DNA of 64,000 nucleotides from Thelephora terrestris (GCA_015956445.1 WIUZ02000001.1:1922001-1986000); one strand, 5' to 3'; numbered from the stretch's first letter, positions 45,877-60,591 are shown. Translations and numbers: made by a program. Notes: a model not told the origin generated them from the letters alone.

Positions 45877-46078
45877 CGTCGTGTGGCAAAAGCGAGGTGG
45901 TGGCGGTAAGAGAAAAAGGGCAACTGGTATCAGCCATGGACCGTCCTCGTCTTGTTGGCCCAGGAGAACAATGGGACTGAGGGTCGGATCAATTCCGTCC
46001 CGATCGCATAGCTCACCTGACCAGCAAAAACACACTCACACCGCCAACGGACAAATTTACCCCCGGTCACTCAACGCC

Positions 46079-48174
46079 ATGGCCACACTCCAGCCAAAGG
46101 GTTCAATCATTTCTCGCACGTCTTTTGCGGCTCTTGATGTTGAAGAGCCAGAGTCTGAGGAGGAGCCCGAAGTCGTCGAGCTTTCCCCGGCGCAGTGAGA
46201 AGCAGCTACCCCTATGACGCTATCAGCTCGTGTGCTCATCATATATCTCACCCAGGGCCGAACCACAAAAACCCTCCAAATCAGCCCTCAAGAAGGCTGC
46301 TCGGGCTGCTCGTTTGGAGAAAAGACAACAGGAACGTACGGCCGCAAAGTTACTACGCGAAGCCTCCGCCAATTCCTCACAACCCACCAGTTCTCCCCTC
46401 CTGGGTACACTCGAGCATCCTCTCGAACTGTCAGAAACAGACAGTCCTTCTGTCGGCGACGCATCTCTTCCAGACCCGACTCATCCGGGAGTAACTAATG
46501 GTGAAATAGACCATTCGGAATCCCCTACACTGGACTTGACCCGAGAACCAGAGCCGGAACCGAAGCCAGTAGCAGCGTCATTCATTCCAGAGCCAAGCGA
46601 ACGTAAAGTTGAGGAGGATCGACCAGTACAACAGCCCGAAATTACTGTTGTTCCCGCTCCGGAAATCGTCCTCCAGCCTGCTGCAGCGACCACCACGTCG
46701 CAGGCCGATAATCCGGAGAGAAAGCGTCAAAACATCCTCACTAGGACTTTATGGACGTTTATCATGCTTGGTGGCTTCATCGGTATGTTACACCTCTTCG
46801 CATGTGATTTTCCACTGATCTCTATTTGTAGCGCTGCTCCTGCTTGGTCACGGATACATGATCCTACTCGTTATGCTCTGTCAAACGGCAGTTTACCGCG
46901 AGGTTACTGCTCTCTTTTCCATCAAGAACATTGACGGAGAAGAGTCACCCCAAGAGAAAGATCCCTGGAGCAAGACCCTCAACTGGTACTTCTTTGCGGT
47001 CACCAACTACTATCTTTACGGTGAAAGTATTATCTACTACTTCAAGGTACGAGACCATGAGAAACATCTATTTCCGAGCTGACCCTCGTTCGCTTAGCAT
47101 GTCGTCTTCGCTGACGCACAACTCATGCCATTCGCTACAAACCATAGGATCATCAGCTTCACCTTATACATCATCGGATTTGTCGGGTTCGTCATGTCGC
47201 TGAAGAAGGGCTACCTTCGAAGGCAGTTTGGACTCTTCGGTTGGGTCCACATGAGTTTAATGCTCATCGTCGTCTCGAGGTAAGTTCGTTCTTATCCAAT
47301 CCCTCGAGTGACTTCTCACCGTCGTCAAGTCATTTTATCATCAACAATATTCTCGAGGGGCTCATCTGGCTCTGGGTCCCCGCCTCTCTGGTCATCTGTA
47401 ATGACGTCTTCGCCTATGTCTGGGGCATTACCCTTGGTCGCACACCGCTCATCAAGCTTTCACCGAAAAAGACCGTAGAGGGTTTTGTTGGCGCCTTCTT
47501 CAGCACCATGCTCTTCGGTGTCATCTGGGGGACGTTGTTCATGCGATGGCGGTACATGATCTGCCCTGTCAGAGACCTTGGCGTGAACGCGTGGAGCGAC
47601 ATCAAGTGCGACCCCAACCCGATCTTCGTTTGGAGGGAGTGGGAAATCTGGGTTCCGCTCAGGGTTTTCCTGGCAAGTCTAGTTCGTCTCTACACCTTGC
47701 GATCAATCCTCTTCGTGACTGAACTGCCTGTGTTGTAGCTGGGACGAAACTTCTCCACGATCTCATACACACCCTATCATTTGCATCTTCTCGTCATGGC
47801 CATTTTTGCGTCCCTCGTGGCTCCATTCGGCGGCTTCTTCGCCTCCGGATTCAAGCGCGCTTTCAACATCAAAGACTTTGGCCACAGCATTCCTGGACAC
47901 GGGGGAATGACTGATCGAATGGACTGCCAGTACGTGTGATAATTTCAAAGTTTACGCTCCCTTTGACCGACACCGTTGCAGATTCCTGATGGGCGTTTTC
48001 ACCTACGTCTATTACACCAGTTTGATCCGCGAAAACAGGGTCACAGTTGGTTCCGTTCTCCAGACGGCCGTCAGTGGGCTCAGTGTCCAAGAGCAGATCC
48101 AGCTTATTAAGGATCTGACGAGATACCTTACTAGCCAAGGTGTCTCCGTGGACCTGTCCCTTAACCTCAAATGA
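46079..48174 (+). CDS. CDS1: CDP-diacylglycerol synthase (phosphatidate cytidylyltransferase)
   Basis: Integral membrane enzyme making CDP-diacylglycerol from phosphatidate and CTP, the precursor of PI, PS and PG. Seven exons: 46079-46194, 46256-46782, 46832-47046, 47098-47279, 47330-47672, 47739-47929, 47982-48174; 588 residues. The N-terminal 220 residues are polar and disordered ([16 protein letters not shown]). Several membrane helices follow, from [18 protein letters not shown] onward, with [17 protein letters not shown] and [16 protein letters not shown] among them. The signature S-x2-K-R-x4-K-D-x-G is seen as [21 protein letters not shown] near the C-terminus. The fifth intron (47673-47738) has a GC donor. 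Convergent with the ribosomal protein gene; the stops are 210 bp apart. Confidence 0.95.
47673..47738 (+). other. GC-AG intron in CDS1
   Basis: The donor reads CTG|GCAAGT and the acceptor TTGTAG|CTG, joining VFL to LGRNFST. Reading through gives a stop (TAG), and the nearest GT donor puts the conserved downstream region out of frame. GCAAGT is the usual consensus of the rare GC-AG class. Confidence 0.85.
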
Positions 48175-48384
48175 TCGTTCCTATATGTTTTACATTACAC
48201 TCCTTCTCACAATCGCATGTACTCATTGCAGCTTGGGCTCGGACATCACCATTCTTGATGTTCCCCGCAAAGGATGGGATGTTCCATATTGGGTTTTCAG
48301 GATTACAGCATTGAGTGTGATAAATGTGCATACAACAGGACAGCAAGTGACGAACCCCAGGTCAGGGGGGTTGGATGATGCAGC

Positions 48385-49054
48385 TTACGATCTTGGCTTT
48401 TCCTGCGGAGGCGTGTCAGTGCTGAACGAAGTCCATTGGCGGCTGATCTACCTTCTTTTCCTTCCAGAGGGCGAGAAGGCCGACTCCGGATACCTTGACG
48501 ACCTTGAACCGCACACCCGGAATATCACCCTTGGCCTTGCCACTGCGACCGAAACCGGAGATGAGGACTTCATCGTTCTCGTCGACGAAGTTCAAGCAAC
48601 CGTCGTTCTAGACCGCAATCAACTTAAAGCGCCGAGGGGGGCGTTGAAAACCGCAACTTACTGGTACGAAAGCAGTGACCTTTTTGCCGTTCTTGACCAG
48701 TTGGACACGAACGCATTTCCGAATGGCAGAGTTTGGCTGCTTGGCCTCAACTCCGACTTTCTCGAGAACGATGCCCTTTGCATGGGACGATCCTCCGGTC
48801 GGTGATGTCTTGTAGACGTTTCCCAAAGCGCGCTTTTTATATGTCTTGTCCGCCTGTAAATCCGGGGCGATTTCGCCACAGTCAGTCAACGACCGGTCTC
48901 GAGTGAGATAATGTGACGGACCCATCGGTTCAGGCGACGATCGGTACGAAGCTTACGAGCTGCTTGGAGACCACGAGGTTTGTTGGCTACAATGTAGAAA
49001 GGTCGTGTGAGTAGGGGCCATTGATTTTTGTCGCTGACGGTGCTTACAGCCCAT
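48385..49054 (-). CDS. RPS23: 40S ribosomal protein S23 (uS12)
   Basis: Decoding-centre protein of the small cytosolic ribosomal subunit. Five exons, minus strand: 49054-49048, 48986-48922, 48853-48662, 48607-48452, 48402-48385. They give exactly 145 residues, the universal eukaryotic length. The sequence runs [20 protein letters not shown], then [19 protein letters not shown], with the decoding loop [15 protein letters not shown], and ends LWKEKKEKPRS. The conserved proline of the hydroxylation loop (KQPNSAIRK) is present. Coding exon 1 is only 7 nt (ATGGGCT) and the last only 18 nt; both are demanded by conservation of the termini. Four introns in 670 bp, 49-68 nt long. Confidence 0.97.
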
Positions 49055-50426
49055 TGTTGTTCTTGAGGGTTACGCCTGGGCGGATGTGTGGGAGGGTCTT
49101 GAGGGGCAGGGTGTGTTTGAACCTTGAGTTGCTAGTTTATGCACGTGGACGTGGGAACGACTGCAATAACGGGGGTTACTCTGTCACGCCACGTTCGTTC
49201 GGCGTTCTCCGGGCCGATCTCTGGCCCGGAAGTTATAGTGGAGGCGGCTACAGCGAGACCGACGTACATCATATTTCACTAATTCCTGGAATCTGGGTGG
49301 GAGTCCGAGGTGTCGGAGTCTAGGAGCTTCGACTTCCGACACTGCTCCTGGACTCGGTTCCCCTCTCCAGTACAAAGGACCGCGTTAAACCAAGGCTTTG
49401 TGTGGACTATCACATTTTCCATTCCCTGATCCGTCTTTGGTATTTGGGGCCTGACATTTACTGGTACCGTCACTCCGCAGCTGGTACACATAGCAATGTT
49501 CCACGCGTTTACACTGATTCTTCGGTCCAAGCACAGCAGAAGAAGCTACGTCTTCTTGTTACCGAACTGCTGAAACGCTGAAGGGAAAGGGGACATGCAA
49601 TCGCTCACAACGCCCGCGGAACCTCAGGGGACTCTGAATTGTTACGTTTGCGTTCGAACCGGTTTGCATCGTGGCTCCCCGCGGGCGAAACCTTCGCCCG
49701 CGACCATCGTGGTGAGGATCGGTCACTTGAATGTTCCCGTTGTTCTGAAACCTCACATCTACCATTGGCCTTGTTGACTTTTTCCGCGTCGAACTTGCAA
49801 AGTCGGATCCTGCGCCGTTACGGCCGGGAGCACTGCCAATAACCAGACTAGGGTCATCACCAGACGGAGGCTGAATTCAAGTGCTCCCGGCACTGATAGT
49901 CGGTTCATAGCACCGAACCCGGACTTGTTCGACTGAATGAACCCCATTCATTCCCGGACCGGGCACTGAGTACTGATGTATTCAAACTACACGGCGCCCC
50001 CCGAGCGGAGTGAACCGGCGCACTTCCGTGGGCTGAGCAATTCACTCCACACAAGAGAAGATCCACCAGCGGAATCACCCTGGATCACATAGGTAAGCGC
50101 AAAAGGCCAAGTAACTTCCGATAAGATCATCGAGCAACCCTCTGCTCGCGACGCAACCATCGTGGCGGAATCGGTTCACTTGTTCAAAATCTACGCGCTG
50201 GATCGGGGGGATACCGGCATCGAACTTGGCTCCACCAAACGCAGAGATTGGTCTGTTCTTGTTTCAACCTTCGAACGAAATCCTCGCATCCCTCGGGCGA
50301 CGTTTTTTAAATATCAAGTTTTAGACTGGCACATCGTCCTGACATTCGGGTGCCCTTCATCTCGAGGTTTTGTCCTACACCCACGCTCCTCCAATACCAT
50401 CCGCGCTTCTCGTCGCCCAGTGTAAG
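49055..50426. other. Intergenic region between divergent genes
   Basis: About 1.37 kb. It must hold the promoters of RPS23 (left, pyrimidine-rich on the coding strand just upstream of the start) and of the GH17 gene (right). Open frames are short and unrecognisable. Confidence 0.5.
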
Positions 50427-51657
50427 ATGCATCTACAATCTCTTGCTGCTCTCTTTCTCCTCGCCCAATCTGCTCTCGCCTCCAACAACTTTTATGGCAT
50501 TGGCGTTTCCAGCTTCAGTTCCAATGGACAGTGCCGAAGCGCAGGTCTGTGGGCTGATTGTTCTATGCTGATGGTGACCAAAATTGACCCGATTTATACA
50601 TCAGCCCAGTGGGACTCCATCGTTTCCAACGCCAAGAACAACGGATACAAGCGGTTCAGGATCTATGGAAATGACTGCGGTATGTGCCATTTCACCTCTG
50701 CATTAGCAGCTTGACCAAACATGCTTTGCATAGGCACTACTTTTGACCATGCTACCGCTTCCGCAAAGAAATACGGACTTCCTGTTCTCATCGGTATCTG
50801 GGTTGGTAAATCCGTCCCTTCCATATCGCAGAGTTCCACTTCTGATGCAAGGAAATAATCAGATGGTACAATCGCCAACTCCGCTTCCCGCGTAAGTCCT
50901 AGTCCACGCAAGGCACCTTGATTCTCGGCCGTGGGGAACTCAAATTCTTCTCGACTTCACCCAGATCGATCAAGAAGTCGGAGCGTTCGTCAGCACCGTC
51001 AAGAAATATGGTGCGGGCATTGTGGACGGTCTAACGATTGGAAACGAAGTCGCAGATACTCCTACGAACATCATGAAAAAGGTTTGGGATGTTCGTGGAT
51101 ACATCAACAAAGTCGCCGGCTACAAAGGCCCTATCTCGACCGTTCACACCTGGGTCGAGGTGATGAACAACCCCGTCTTGTGTGATGCCGATCGTGTCAC
51201 GGTCAACGCCCATGCCTTTTTCGACGGAAAAGTCCAAGCTTCAGGAGCTGGCAACTTCATCACCAACGTTGTCATTCCCAACATTAGGAGGGTTTGTGCG
51301 CCATATGCAGCTGTGAAAGATATCGTCATCACCGAGAGTGGATGGCCATCGCGAGGCGGAAACATCGGTGCGGCTGTTCCCTCGCTCCCGAATGAGCAGG
51401 CCGCATTGAGGAGCCTAAACTGCGCTGCCAAGAGCACCAAGATTTTTGCGTTCGAGGCTGATGATACCACGTGGAAGAATGCAAATGACAACGAGAAGAG
51501 TAGGTCCTTTGCGTCCTTACATATCCAAGAGTCGAGGCACAAACTAACGCTTGCATCTGCAGGCTTCGGTATCTTGAACAAGGGCCTCGACTCTACTTCG
51601 TCAGCCTGTTTTGGACCAGGCTACGGTCCCCCTTCCTTTGTGGATCAAGATACATAG
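50427..51657 (+). CDS. Secreted GH17 beta-1,3-glucanase / glucanosyltransferase
   Basis: Secreted glycoside hydrolase family 17 protein, 327 residues, acting on cell-wall beta-1,3-glucan. Five exons: 50427-50679, 50734-50805, 50863-50891, 50965-51499, 51563-51657. The ATG at 50427 opens a signal peptide MHLQSLAALFLLAQSALA, followed by NNFYGIGVSSF, the first strand of the barrel. The acid/base glutamate is E146 in TIGNEVAD and the nucleophile is E242 in ITESGWPSRGG; both lie in exon 4. Residue spacing fits a (beta/alpha)8 barrel. Cysteines in the first 85 residues (CRSAGLWADC, NDC) and late part may form disulfides. No GPI-anchor signal or membrane segment is seen at the C-terminus. A decayed copy follows 640 bp downstream. 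Confidence 0.92.
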
Positions 51658-52297
51658 AGCATGTGCCGTTATTTACGGTTCAGCGAACCTTTCGGGCGGC
51701 AAGTCGTGAACCCACTGAATAGATTTTCTTTGCTGAAGAGCGACCCTTCCCTCGGATGAAGGATCTTTGACGAACCTCGAAAGATCAAATTGGCAGGAAC
51801 GCATTTCGTTGAATGGCATTTCCATCTCACACCCGACAATCCCATAGAGCAGAGGAACTGCTGACGTTTATTCGTTTCCATACCCGACTTCCTTGACTTT
51901 TGGTGTGCCTCTATTCTTTGGGTTTTGGCTTCCGGACGGCTTCCCTGCCTCTCCTCGTTGGCGGCCTCTTTGACTGATTATCACACTTCCACCTCCAACC
52001 ACCTCCATTCTGGATCGTATCCACTTCGGCCCCATGTTTGCTTGGCTTAACGCACATGCAGCCTACCATACCTTCGACTGTCAATCACCGACTTCGAGCT
52101 GTTACGAGACTTCTCAGAGCCCGTCCCTAGGTGGTGTATAACTGCGTCATTGGTGACCTGCGATGCCAATGCGCCCTTATATACCATGCCGTAGTCTGGC
52201 CCAATGTCAATTTCTCGCCTGCCGTTCCCGAATCACTCCCCTGCAATTCTTGCACCTCTTCTATACATTGTGCGGGCCCCTTGAAACTTTTCACTGG
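51658..52297. other. Intergenic region between the GH17 gene and its decayed copy
   Basis: 640 bp; 3' UTR of the GH17 gene and spacer. No gene seen. Confidence 0.5.
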
Positions 52298-52885
52298 ATG
52301 CGTCTCCAAAATTTTGCCACCCTCTTCCTCTTACCCACTCGGCTCTCGTCTAGCAACTCTTTTTGACATCGACATCCCCAGGTGTCGGAGTGGAGGTCCG
52401 TGCGCTGGTCGTCCTACCCGGATAGCGGCCAATGTTGAACCACTTTACTCATTAGACCAGTGGAATCCCGTTGTCGTCGATGCAAGAAAGGTCGGGATCT
52501 CATTGTGGTACGTGCGAATTTGCCTCCATGTTAGAAAATTCGAATAAATTCGATGTACAGACATCACCGCTACCGCCGAAAAACACGGAATGCCCGTTCT
52601 CTTCGACATCTGGGTTGGTAAGCCTGTCCTCTTCATATCTCAGAGCTGTTTCTCCTGACGCAAAACATCAGACGGGACAATTGCCAACTCCGTGCCTGAA
52701 CTGTGTTGCCGAGGATACCAAAAGAGTCATTGTTTTTGAAGCTGAAGATTCCGCCTGGAAGAAGGAGAGTGAGAATGAGAAGAGTTGGTCCTTTGCGCAT
52801 TTACAGATCAAGGGGCTCAGGTGAAACCTCTTGATTTCGCGTCGAGGAGTGACCCTTCTCCGGGATGGGTCAGACAAACATCGAA
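52298..52885 (+). pseudogene. Decayed tandem copy of the GH17 glucanase gene
   Basis: Reads as a damaged version of the gene at 50427-51657. The start is preserved (52298): MRLQNFATLFLLPTRLSSSNS against MHLQSLAALFLLAQSALASNN. The second block ITATAEKHGMPVLFDIWV matches DHATASAKKYGLPVLIGIWV. Even the second intron survives (GTAAGCC..ACATCAG), so the copy arose from DNA, not a transcript. After DGTIANSVP the sequence jumps directly to the region around the last exon-4 segment (IVFEAEDSAWKKESENEKSW, also matched). About 500 bp carrying both catalytic glutamates are missing, and the frames are broken. Some 3' UTR likeness continues (GAGTGACCCTTCTCCGGGAT against GAGCGACCCTTCCCTCGGAT). Confidence 0.85.
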
Positions 52886-53200
52886 CATATCTATGGGGAT
52901 GTATCTGAAAGTAGCCTCAACGCACCCTTGTAAAGCACCTCGTGCACCTAGGTCGAAGAATCTAGTTTGATTCAATTATCTACGCAGTTACGCATATAAG
53001 TACTGTCCGCAGGGTTCCATGAAACAACGATTAAATCCATAAAATTTCTAGACGGGTACAGGCACTTGAAGACATACGTTGATCCATAATTACACCACCG
53101 AGGGAAGGGATGGAGAGGAAAAGCGGTCTACAAAGAGAATACAACGTTATTCCTCTTTCTACCCCTCAAGCTCCCGGGAGGGAAACCGAAAGGGAGTGTT
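52886..53200. other. Intergenic region
   Basis: 315 bp between the GH17 pseudogene and the end of PCK1; no gene seen. Confidence 0.5.
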
Positions 53201-55241
53201 CTACAACTGGGGTCCAGCCAACCTGACCTTCTCCTCGACGTCCCTCTCGTAAAGAGCGAACGCCTTCTGGAACATACCCGCGAGTTTCCTCACCTCCCTC
53301 TCGAAACCTTCCTTGTTTGTCCAGGCCTTCCTCGGGTTCAACAACTCCGATGGAACACCCTCTAACGCGGTGGGGATGGAGAGGTTGAAGGTGCCGAAAC
53401 TCTCGAACTCGGCCTTTGCGAGTTCACCTGAGTGGATGCCATCGATGATGCGACGAGTGTACTTGAGCGGGCATCGGGAACCAGTTCCGTACTTGCCACC
53501 AGTCCAGCCAGTGTTAACTAGCCAGCAGTCGACCTCGTGCTTGGCCATACGCTCGGCCAACATCTCGGCGTACCTTCCAGGCTATTGAAAGATACCCAGT
53601 TGTTAGAGTTGTTGGACATCAAGTACGCGCATCCAGATGACTTACGTGAAGGACAATGAACGGAGCACTGTAGCAAGTCGAGAAGGTCGGGATAGGTTCG
53701 AGAACACCGTCCTCAGTTCCGGGAGTCTTACTGTAAAATTATTAGTGGGTGGGGCATGCAAACACATGTGGGAATATGCATACGAGGTGTAACCGGCCAA
53801 GAAGTGGTAGCTGGCCTGCTCGGGAGTCAACTTGCTGACAGGTGGGAGGACGCCGAAAGCGTCACAGGTGAGCATAATGATGTTCTTGGGCTGGCTCTGC
53901 ACGACGCAAGGAATGCGGGCGTTGGGAATGGCCTCGATGGGGTATGCGCAACGGGTGTTCTCGGTGATGCTGACATCGTCGTAGTCGGGCTTGCGAGTGC
54001 CGATGTCGTAGACGACGTTCTCAAGGATGGAGCCGAAACGGATGGCATTGTAGATCTCGGGTTCCTTCTCGGCGGAAAGGTTGATACACTTGGCGTAGCA
54101 TCCGCCCTCGATATTGAAGACACCATTGTCTGACCAGACGTGCTCATCGTCACCAATCAGCTGACGATTAGGGTCGGCAGAGAGGGTGGTCTTTCCGGTC
54201 CCAGAGAGACCGAAGAAGAGAGTGACATCACCCTTCTCAGCACCAACGTTGGCAGATGAGTGTAGAGAAAGTTGGCCGAACTTGACAGGCTGAAGGTAGT
54301 GCATGACGGAGAAGACACCCTTCTTCATCTCGCCTGCGTACTCGGTGCCGAGGATAACCATTTCCATGCGCTTGAAGTTGATCTCGACCGATGTAGTGGA
54401 GCTCATACCCTTGGTGAATCGGTTGGCGGGGAACTGTCCGGCATTGTAGATGATGAAGTCGGGTTCACCGAATTCGCGGAGTTCCTCCTCAGTCGGTCGG
54501 ATCAACATATTGTTCTGTGGCCGACGTTTAGCAGACGGATCGGGTCGAGATAATCACGGGCCAAACGCAGACGTACCATGAAAAGCGCGTGATAAGCCCG
54601 AGCGCAAATAACACGGACCTTGATCCGGTACTTGGGGTCCCACTGTTGGTTGGGAAAGTCAGTGTTCTAGTGCCGACCTTGCAAGGAGCCGATGCATACC
54701 CCAGCGAAACCGTCAAAGACGTAGACGTTTTCCCTGGTGTTCAGGTAATCGATAGCGCGTTCACGGTTGATCTCGAAAGTGTCTGTTGAAAGAGCGTCAA
54801 TCTCATTTCGGGATGACCTGGCTTGAGCCGAGAGATGACTTACGCTCGTCCAGTTTAATGTTGACAGATCCCCACCAGATATCGTCCTTGGAAGTCTCCT
54901 CATAGACGATCCGCTTGTCCTTTGGGCTGCGTCCAGTCTTCTTGCCAGAGAAGTTGATAAGAGCGCCGCTGGAAGAGATGATGGCACCCTCATTACGGAT
55001 GGCATCTTCGTAAAGGAGAGAAACAGGAGCGTTGCGCTTCAGATGAATCTTGTCCATATCAAAGCCAGCTTGGGAGTAAAACTCGAGGTCTTTGCCGATA
55101 ACTAGAAAAACGGATCAGGCGGATTCCTCTCGATGAAGCTGAGCATTGCTTACGGCCACCGAGGACCTCGGAGTCAAACGCCTGAGCATAGTTCTTGTGG
55201 AGGATATGAGGAGTGACGTAGGGGGTATGGTGGAGGACCAT
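53201..55241 (-). CDS. PCK1: Phosphoenolpyruvate carboxykinase (ATP)
   Basis: Gluconeogenic cytosolic enzyme turning oxaloacetate and ATP into PEP, CO2 and ADP. Seven exons, minus strand: 55241-55154, 55101-54844, 54782-54700, 54642-54577, 54514-53784, 53730-53646, 53581-53201; 563 residues. Seen motifs: [11 protein letters not shown] (substrate-binding arginine region), the kinase-1a P-loop [13 protein letters not shown] (about 266-277), the metal/kinase-2 segment [19 protein letters not shown], and the adenine-side [10 protein letters not shown]. Junctions were fixed by family order, for example [13 protein letters not shown] across intron 53731-53783. Introns are 52-64 nt. A TATA-like box lies about 83 bp upstream of the start. 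Expression is probably repressed by glucose as in relatives, but I cannot show this from the sequence. Confidence 0.97.
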
Positions 55242-56615
55242 TTTTAGTATCGAGGATTAGGAGAAGAAGAGATCAGAGGGTCGGTGGGTAGGGGACTGGA
55301 GGAACGAAGTTGTAACAACTGTGTATTTATACCTGATCCAGCGAATAGGAAGATAGCGCGGAACCTGTGGATGACAGCACTCAGTCTCGGAATCGTAAAC
55401 GTTGGCACTCTAGGATCGGGAGGATTCGGGGGGGATCCCGGCGTGGTGGAGTTTGCTCTGCATGTCCCTGGGGGGAACTGCTGGGGGTGTTCTATCTTAC
55501 CGTGTTTACGATATCAGCCGACGCTCCGACCGTGGACCGTGTTAACTCGGCGGTGCTAACAGGGCTCGAAACGCAGTTACGCGAATATTCGAAAGCGTGA
55601 AGTGCCGGAAGGGACCCTAAGCTTTGCGACAACTTGGGGCCGTCGACAGTGTGACACAAGTCTAAAAAGAGACTGTCACGCGGTGCATATTTGATCCTGC
55701 CTGAGCGCTGAGCCTCTGTCCGTGAGGTAGCTCGGATGGGCGACTCTCCCCGCAGTGGTTGGTCGTGACAATAGCTAACCACCCAATGGCGTTTTTGCAA
55801 GGTGGGGAATGAATTCGAGGGAACATATGTTGCGACAATTACATAGCAGGGCGAGCAACCTCAGTGCCGAGGACTACGGCCGTACGGGACTAGTGGTCAA
55901 GCGAGGAAATACCGGAGCTTGGAAATTTGGAAATGAAAAGTCACAATGAGGCACTTCATGCCCACTTCATGCTATAGTGGCCTGTTTCTGCCGAAAAAGA
56001 AGCTGACGTCCCACGAGTACTCGAGCTTGAGTTCCGACCCGGAACCAGACGGGCGTACATGCGGGATTGAGAGGGCGAGAACCTCGTGTGTCGGTGGCTC
56101 ATGCCATCGCTTGATTGTGAATCGTCAGGGTGCACCGCTGAGTCCGTATCCTTCGGATGGTCCGACGAAGGGCAGTTCATTTGGGATTAAAGCTATAAAA
56201 ACCGCCCGGAATCCCGAAATAATCTGGTCTGGTGCGCATATAGCCCACAGGCACGCTTTCGGCGATTGGGTTAAAGCTGTGGCGATATGGAAGTGATCAA
56301 CGGCTCGGTGTCTGCTCAGAACACGAAGGTGAATATGGGGAATACTGGGGCCAAAAGTAAGCGTTTGTACATTGAGCTGAAGGGTGGAACGGATGTGGAA
56401 ATTTAACGGGACCTAGTATCCCGGATGTGCGATACTTGATGGCAAATATGAATATCTGTGTACGAAGTCGCTTGCTCTTGGCTATGAGGTCCTCGTGGCA
56501 TGTTCTGACGATGTTGAGGCCTTTGACAAGTGGAATATCACCATGAGGCCAAGGCGTTGGAGCTGCGGACAATAAACTGGGCGGCAAATGCCCGACACAC
56601 TTCATCCTTCTCTTC
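55242..56615. other. Divergent intergenic region (PCK1 / SEC2-like)
   Basis: About 1.37 kb between two start codons, hence promoters for both genes. Open frames are below 120 codons and unrecognisable. The length fits a regulated PCK1 promoter, but I assign no operator. Confidence 0.5.
55324..55331 (-). promoter_or_regulatory. TATA-like box upstream of PCK1
   Basis: The minus strand reads TATAAATA, 83 bp upstream of the PCK1 start codon, a plausible distance. No experimental support. Confidence 0.5.
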
Positions 56616-58018
56616 ATGTTTCAATTCTCTCCAACCTCGCCAGCACACAGTCCCCGCCACCGTCCACCGCTGCGTAATGATAGCCTGCACCAAAATGGCG
56701 AGCTGGCGGGGTTGCATGATGATCTGAAAGACTTCAAGCGAGTTCACGATCAAGGCCAAGAGGAAGATTTGAGGATGGCTCTGAGTAGGACGATAACCAA
56801 GGTCGAGGAACTTGTACGTCGCTGCGTACTCAAGACTCAATTCCATCGCCTGGCCTTTGTTGACACAGAAAATGAATCCACTCTGACAGTCCACCACGCT
56901 GATCGAACACTACAGAGCTCACACAGAGCTTCAAACAGAGCTGACGTTGTGCAAGTCCAATCTCACAATGGCCCAAGCGAACAACGAGATGCTCGAGGAC
57001 GCGCTTAGACGCGATAGTGTCCGCGCCAGAAACGTAGGATGGGGAAGGCTAGCGTCGGTTTCCATCTTAGACGATGACTCTCGATCCACGAGGAGCTTTG
57101 ATGCCGACCGACCTGTCACACCCAACCAACCGACTAGCGTATCTCCGACTATCCATCCCCCGCAGGGTCAGGAAGGCAAGTTCTTCAAGTTTAGGTTCGG
57201 GAACACCACTCCGAGCTCGTCATCTGGGGTCGCCTCTCCGAGTGGAGTATACCCATCACATTTATCATCGGCATCTCTTCCTTCATTATCTTCATCGAAG
57301 GATGAAGAGATAGAGAAGCTCACGCTGGAATTAACGAAGCAAAAAAAGGAGTGTCAGACCGCATTAGAGGAGAAGAAGAAGGTCGAGGATGAGCTCGAGT
57401 CTTTATCTCAGGCTTTATTTGAAGAGGTGAGTGCCTGACCGGCCCGGAGCTCGCTATGCGCTAACAAAGGATACGGTTGCACAGGCGAATAACATGGTGG
57501 CACAGGAGCGTATGAAGGCCGCAGATCTTGAAGCTGAGCTCAGGGAATTTGCTTCGGAGCGTGAGGCCATGAAACTCGCAATGAAGATCCTGGAGGAAGA
57601 GAATCAACGGTTTCGCAGCGTCCTGGCGTCAGCTTCGCAGGTAGTGCGACATGTAAAAAGCGCCACACCAACTCAACGTCTTACGCCGAGTCCGAGTCGC
57701 AACCACAGTCGAAATTCATCCAAATCATCGTCTTTGTCCATACCCATTACATCATCAACTCCTGGTTCACCACGCGCGAGCCCCCAATATCTGACCCCCG
57801 CTGAAACTTCACCACCGGTTGGTAATATAGCATATCCACTCACTACGGACTCGGCCGAACACGCGGAGACTGTTCAGCCACGGCTAACCCGATCACCTCC
57901 TCCGCCGCTCGAAGTCGACGGTTGGCCCGACTCGCCAGACACACCATACTACGCCACACTGCCTTCGACGGCTGAGCCGGACGAGGGCGAGACTACCGCA
58001 TGGTTGACTACGCAGTAA
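56616..58018 (+). CDS. SEC2: Sec2-like Rab guanine nucleotide exchange factor
   Basis: Exchange factor for the exocytic Rab (Sec4-like). Three exons, 56616-56813, 56890-57426 and 57485-58018, give 422 residues. The first splice (KVEEL|STTLIEHYRAHTEL) continues one coiled coil. The second splice joins LSQALFEE to ANNMVAQERMKAADLEAELR, the diagnostic Sec2p coiled-coil GEF core, so the acceptor at 57484 is well supported. Between the two coiled segments lies a disordered Ser-rich stretch with a basic/aromatic patch (GKFFKFRFG). The C-terminal 150 residues are Ser/Pro-rich, and there is no long tail as in yeast Sec2 (759 residues), so this is a compact form. The start ATG 56616 is the first in frame. 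It lies 256 bp upstream of SSC1, same strand. Confidence 0.82.
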
Positions 58019-58274
58019 TGTTGTTTTCTACCCCAGATGGATTTTTATTTGATTTTGAATGCATATTTCGTGTTCGGCATCTCAACGGAAAAGGATGGAA
58101 AGATCGAGTCTGATGAACGACTTCCGATTGGTCCACTGCACCCTTGTTTCAAACTCCGCCGCCGAGTCAAAAAGGATTCGGGTGACGGAAGTATGACAAC
58201 TCACTCCTCCTCCTCCGACTTCCAACTTCCCATCCGTCTCCCTTCCGCCAACTCTACACTCTTCTATTTTCATA

Positions 58275-60591
<2,317 letters not shown>

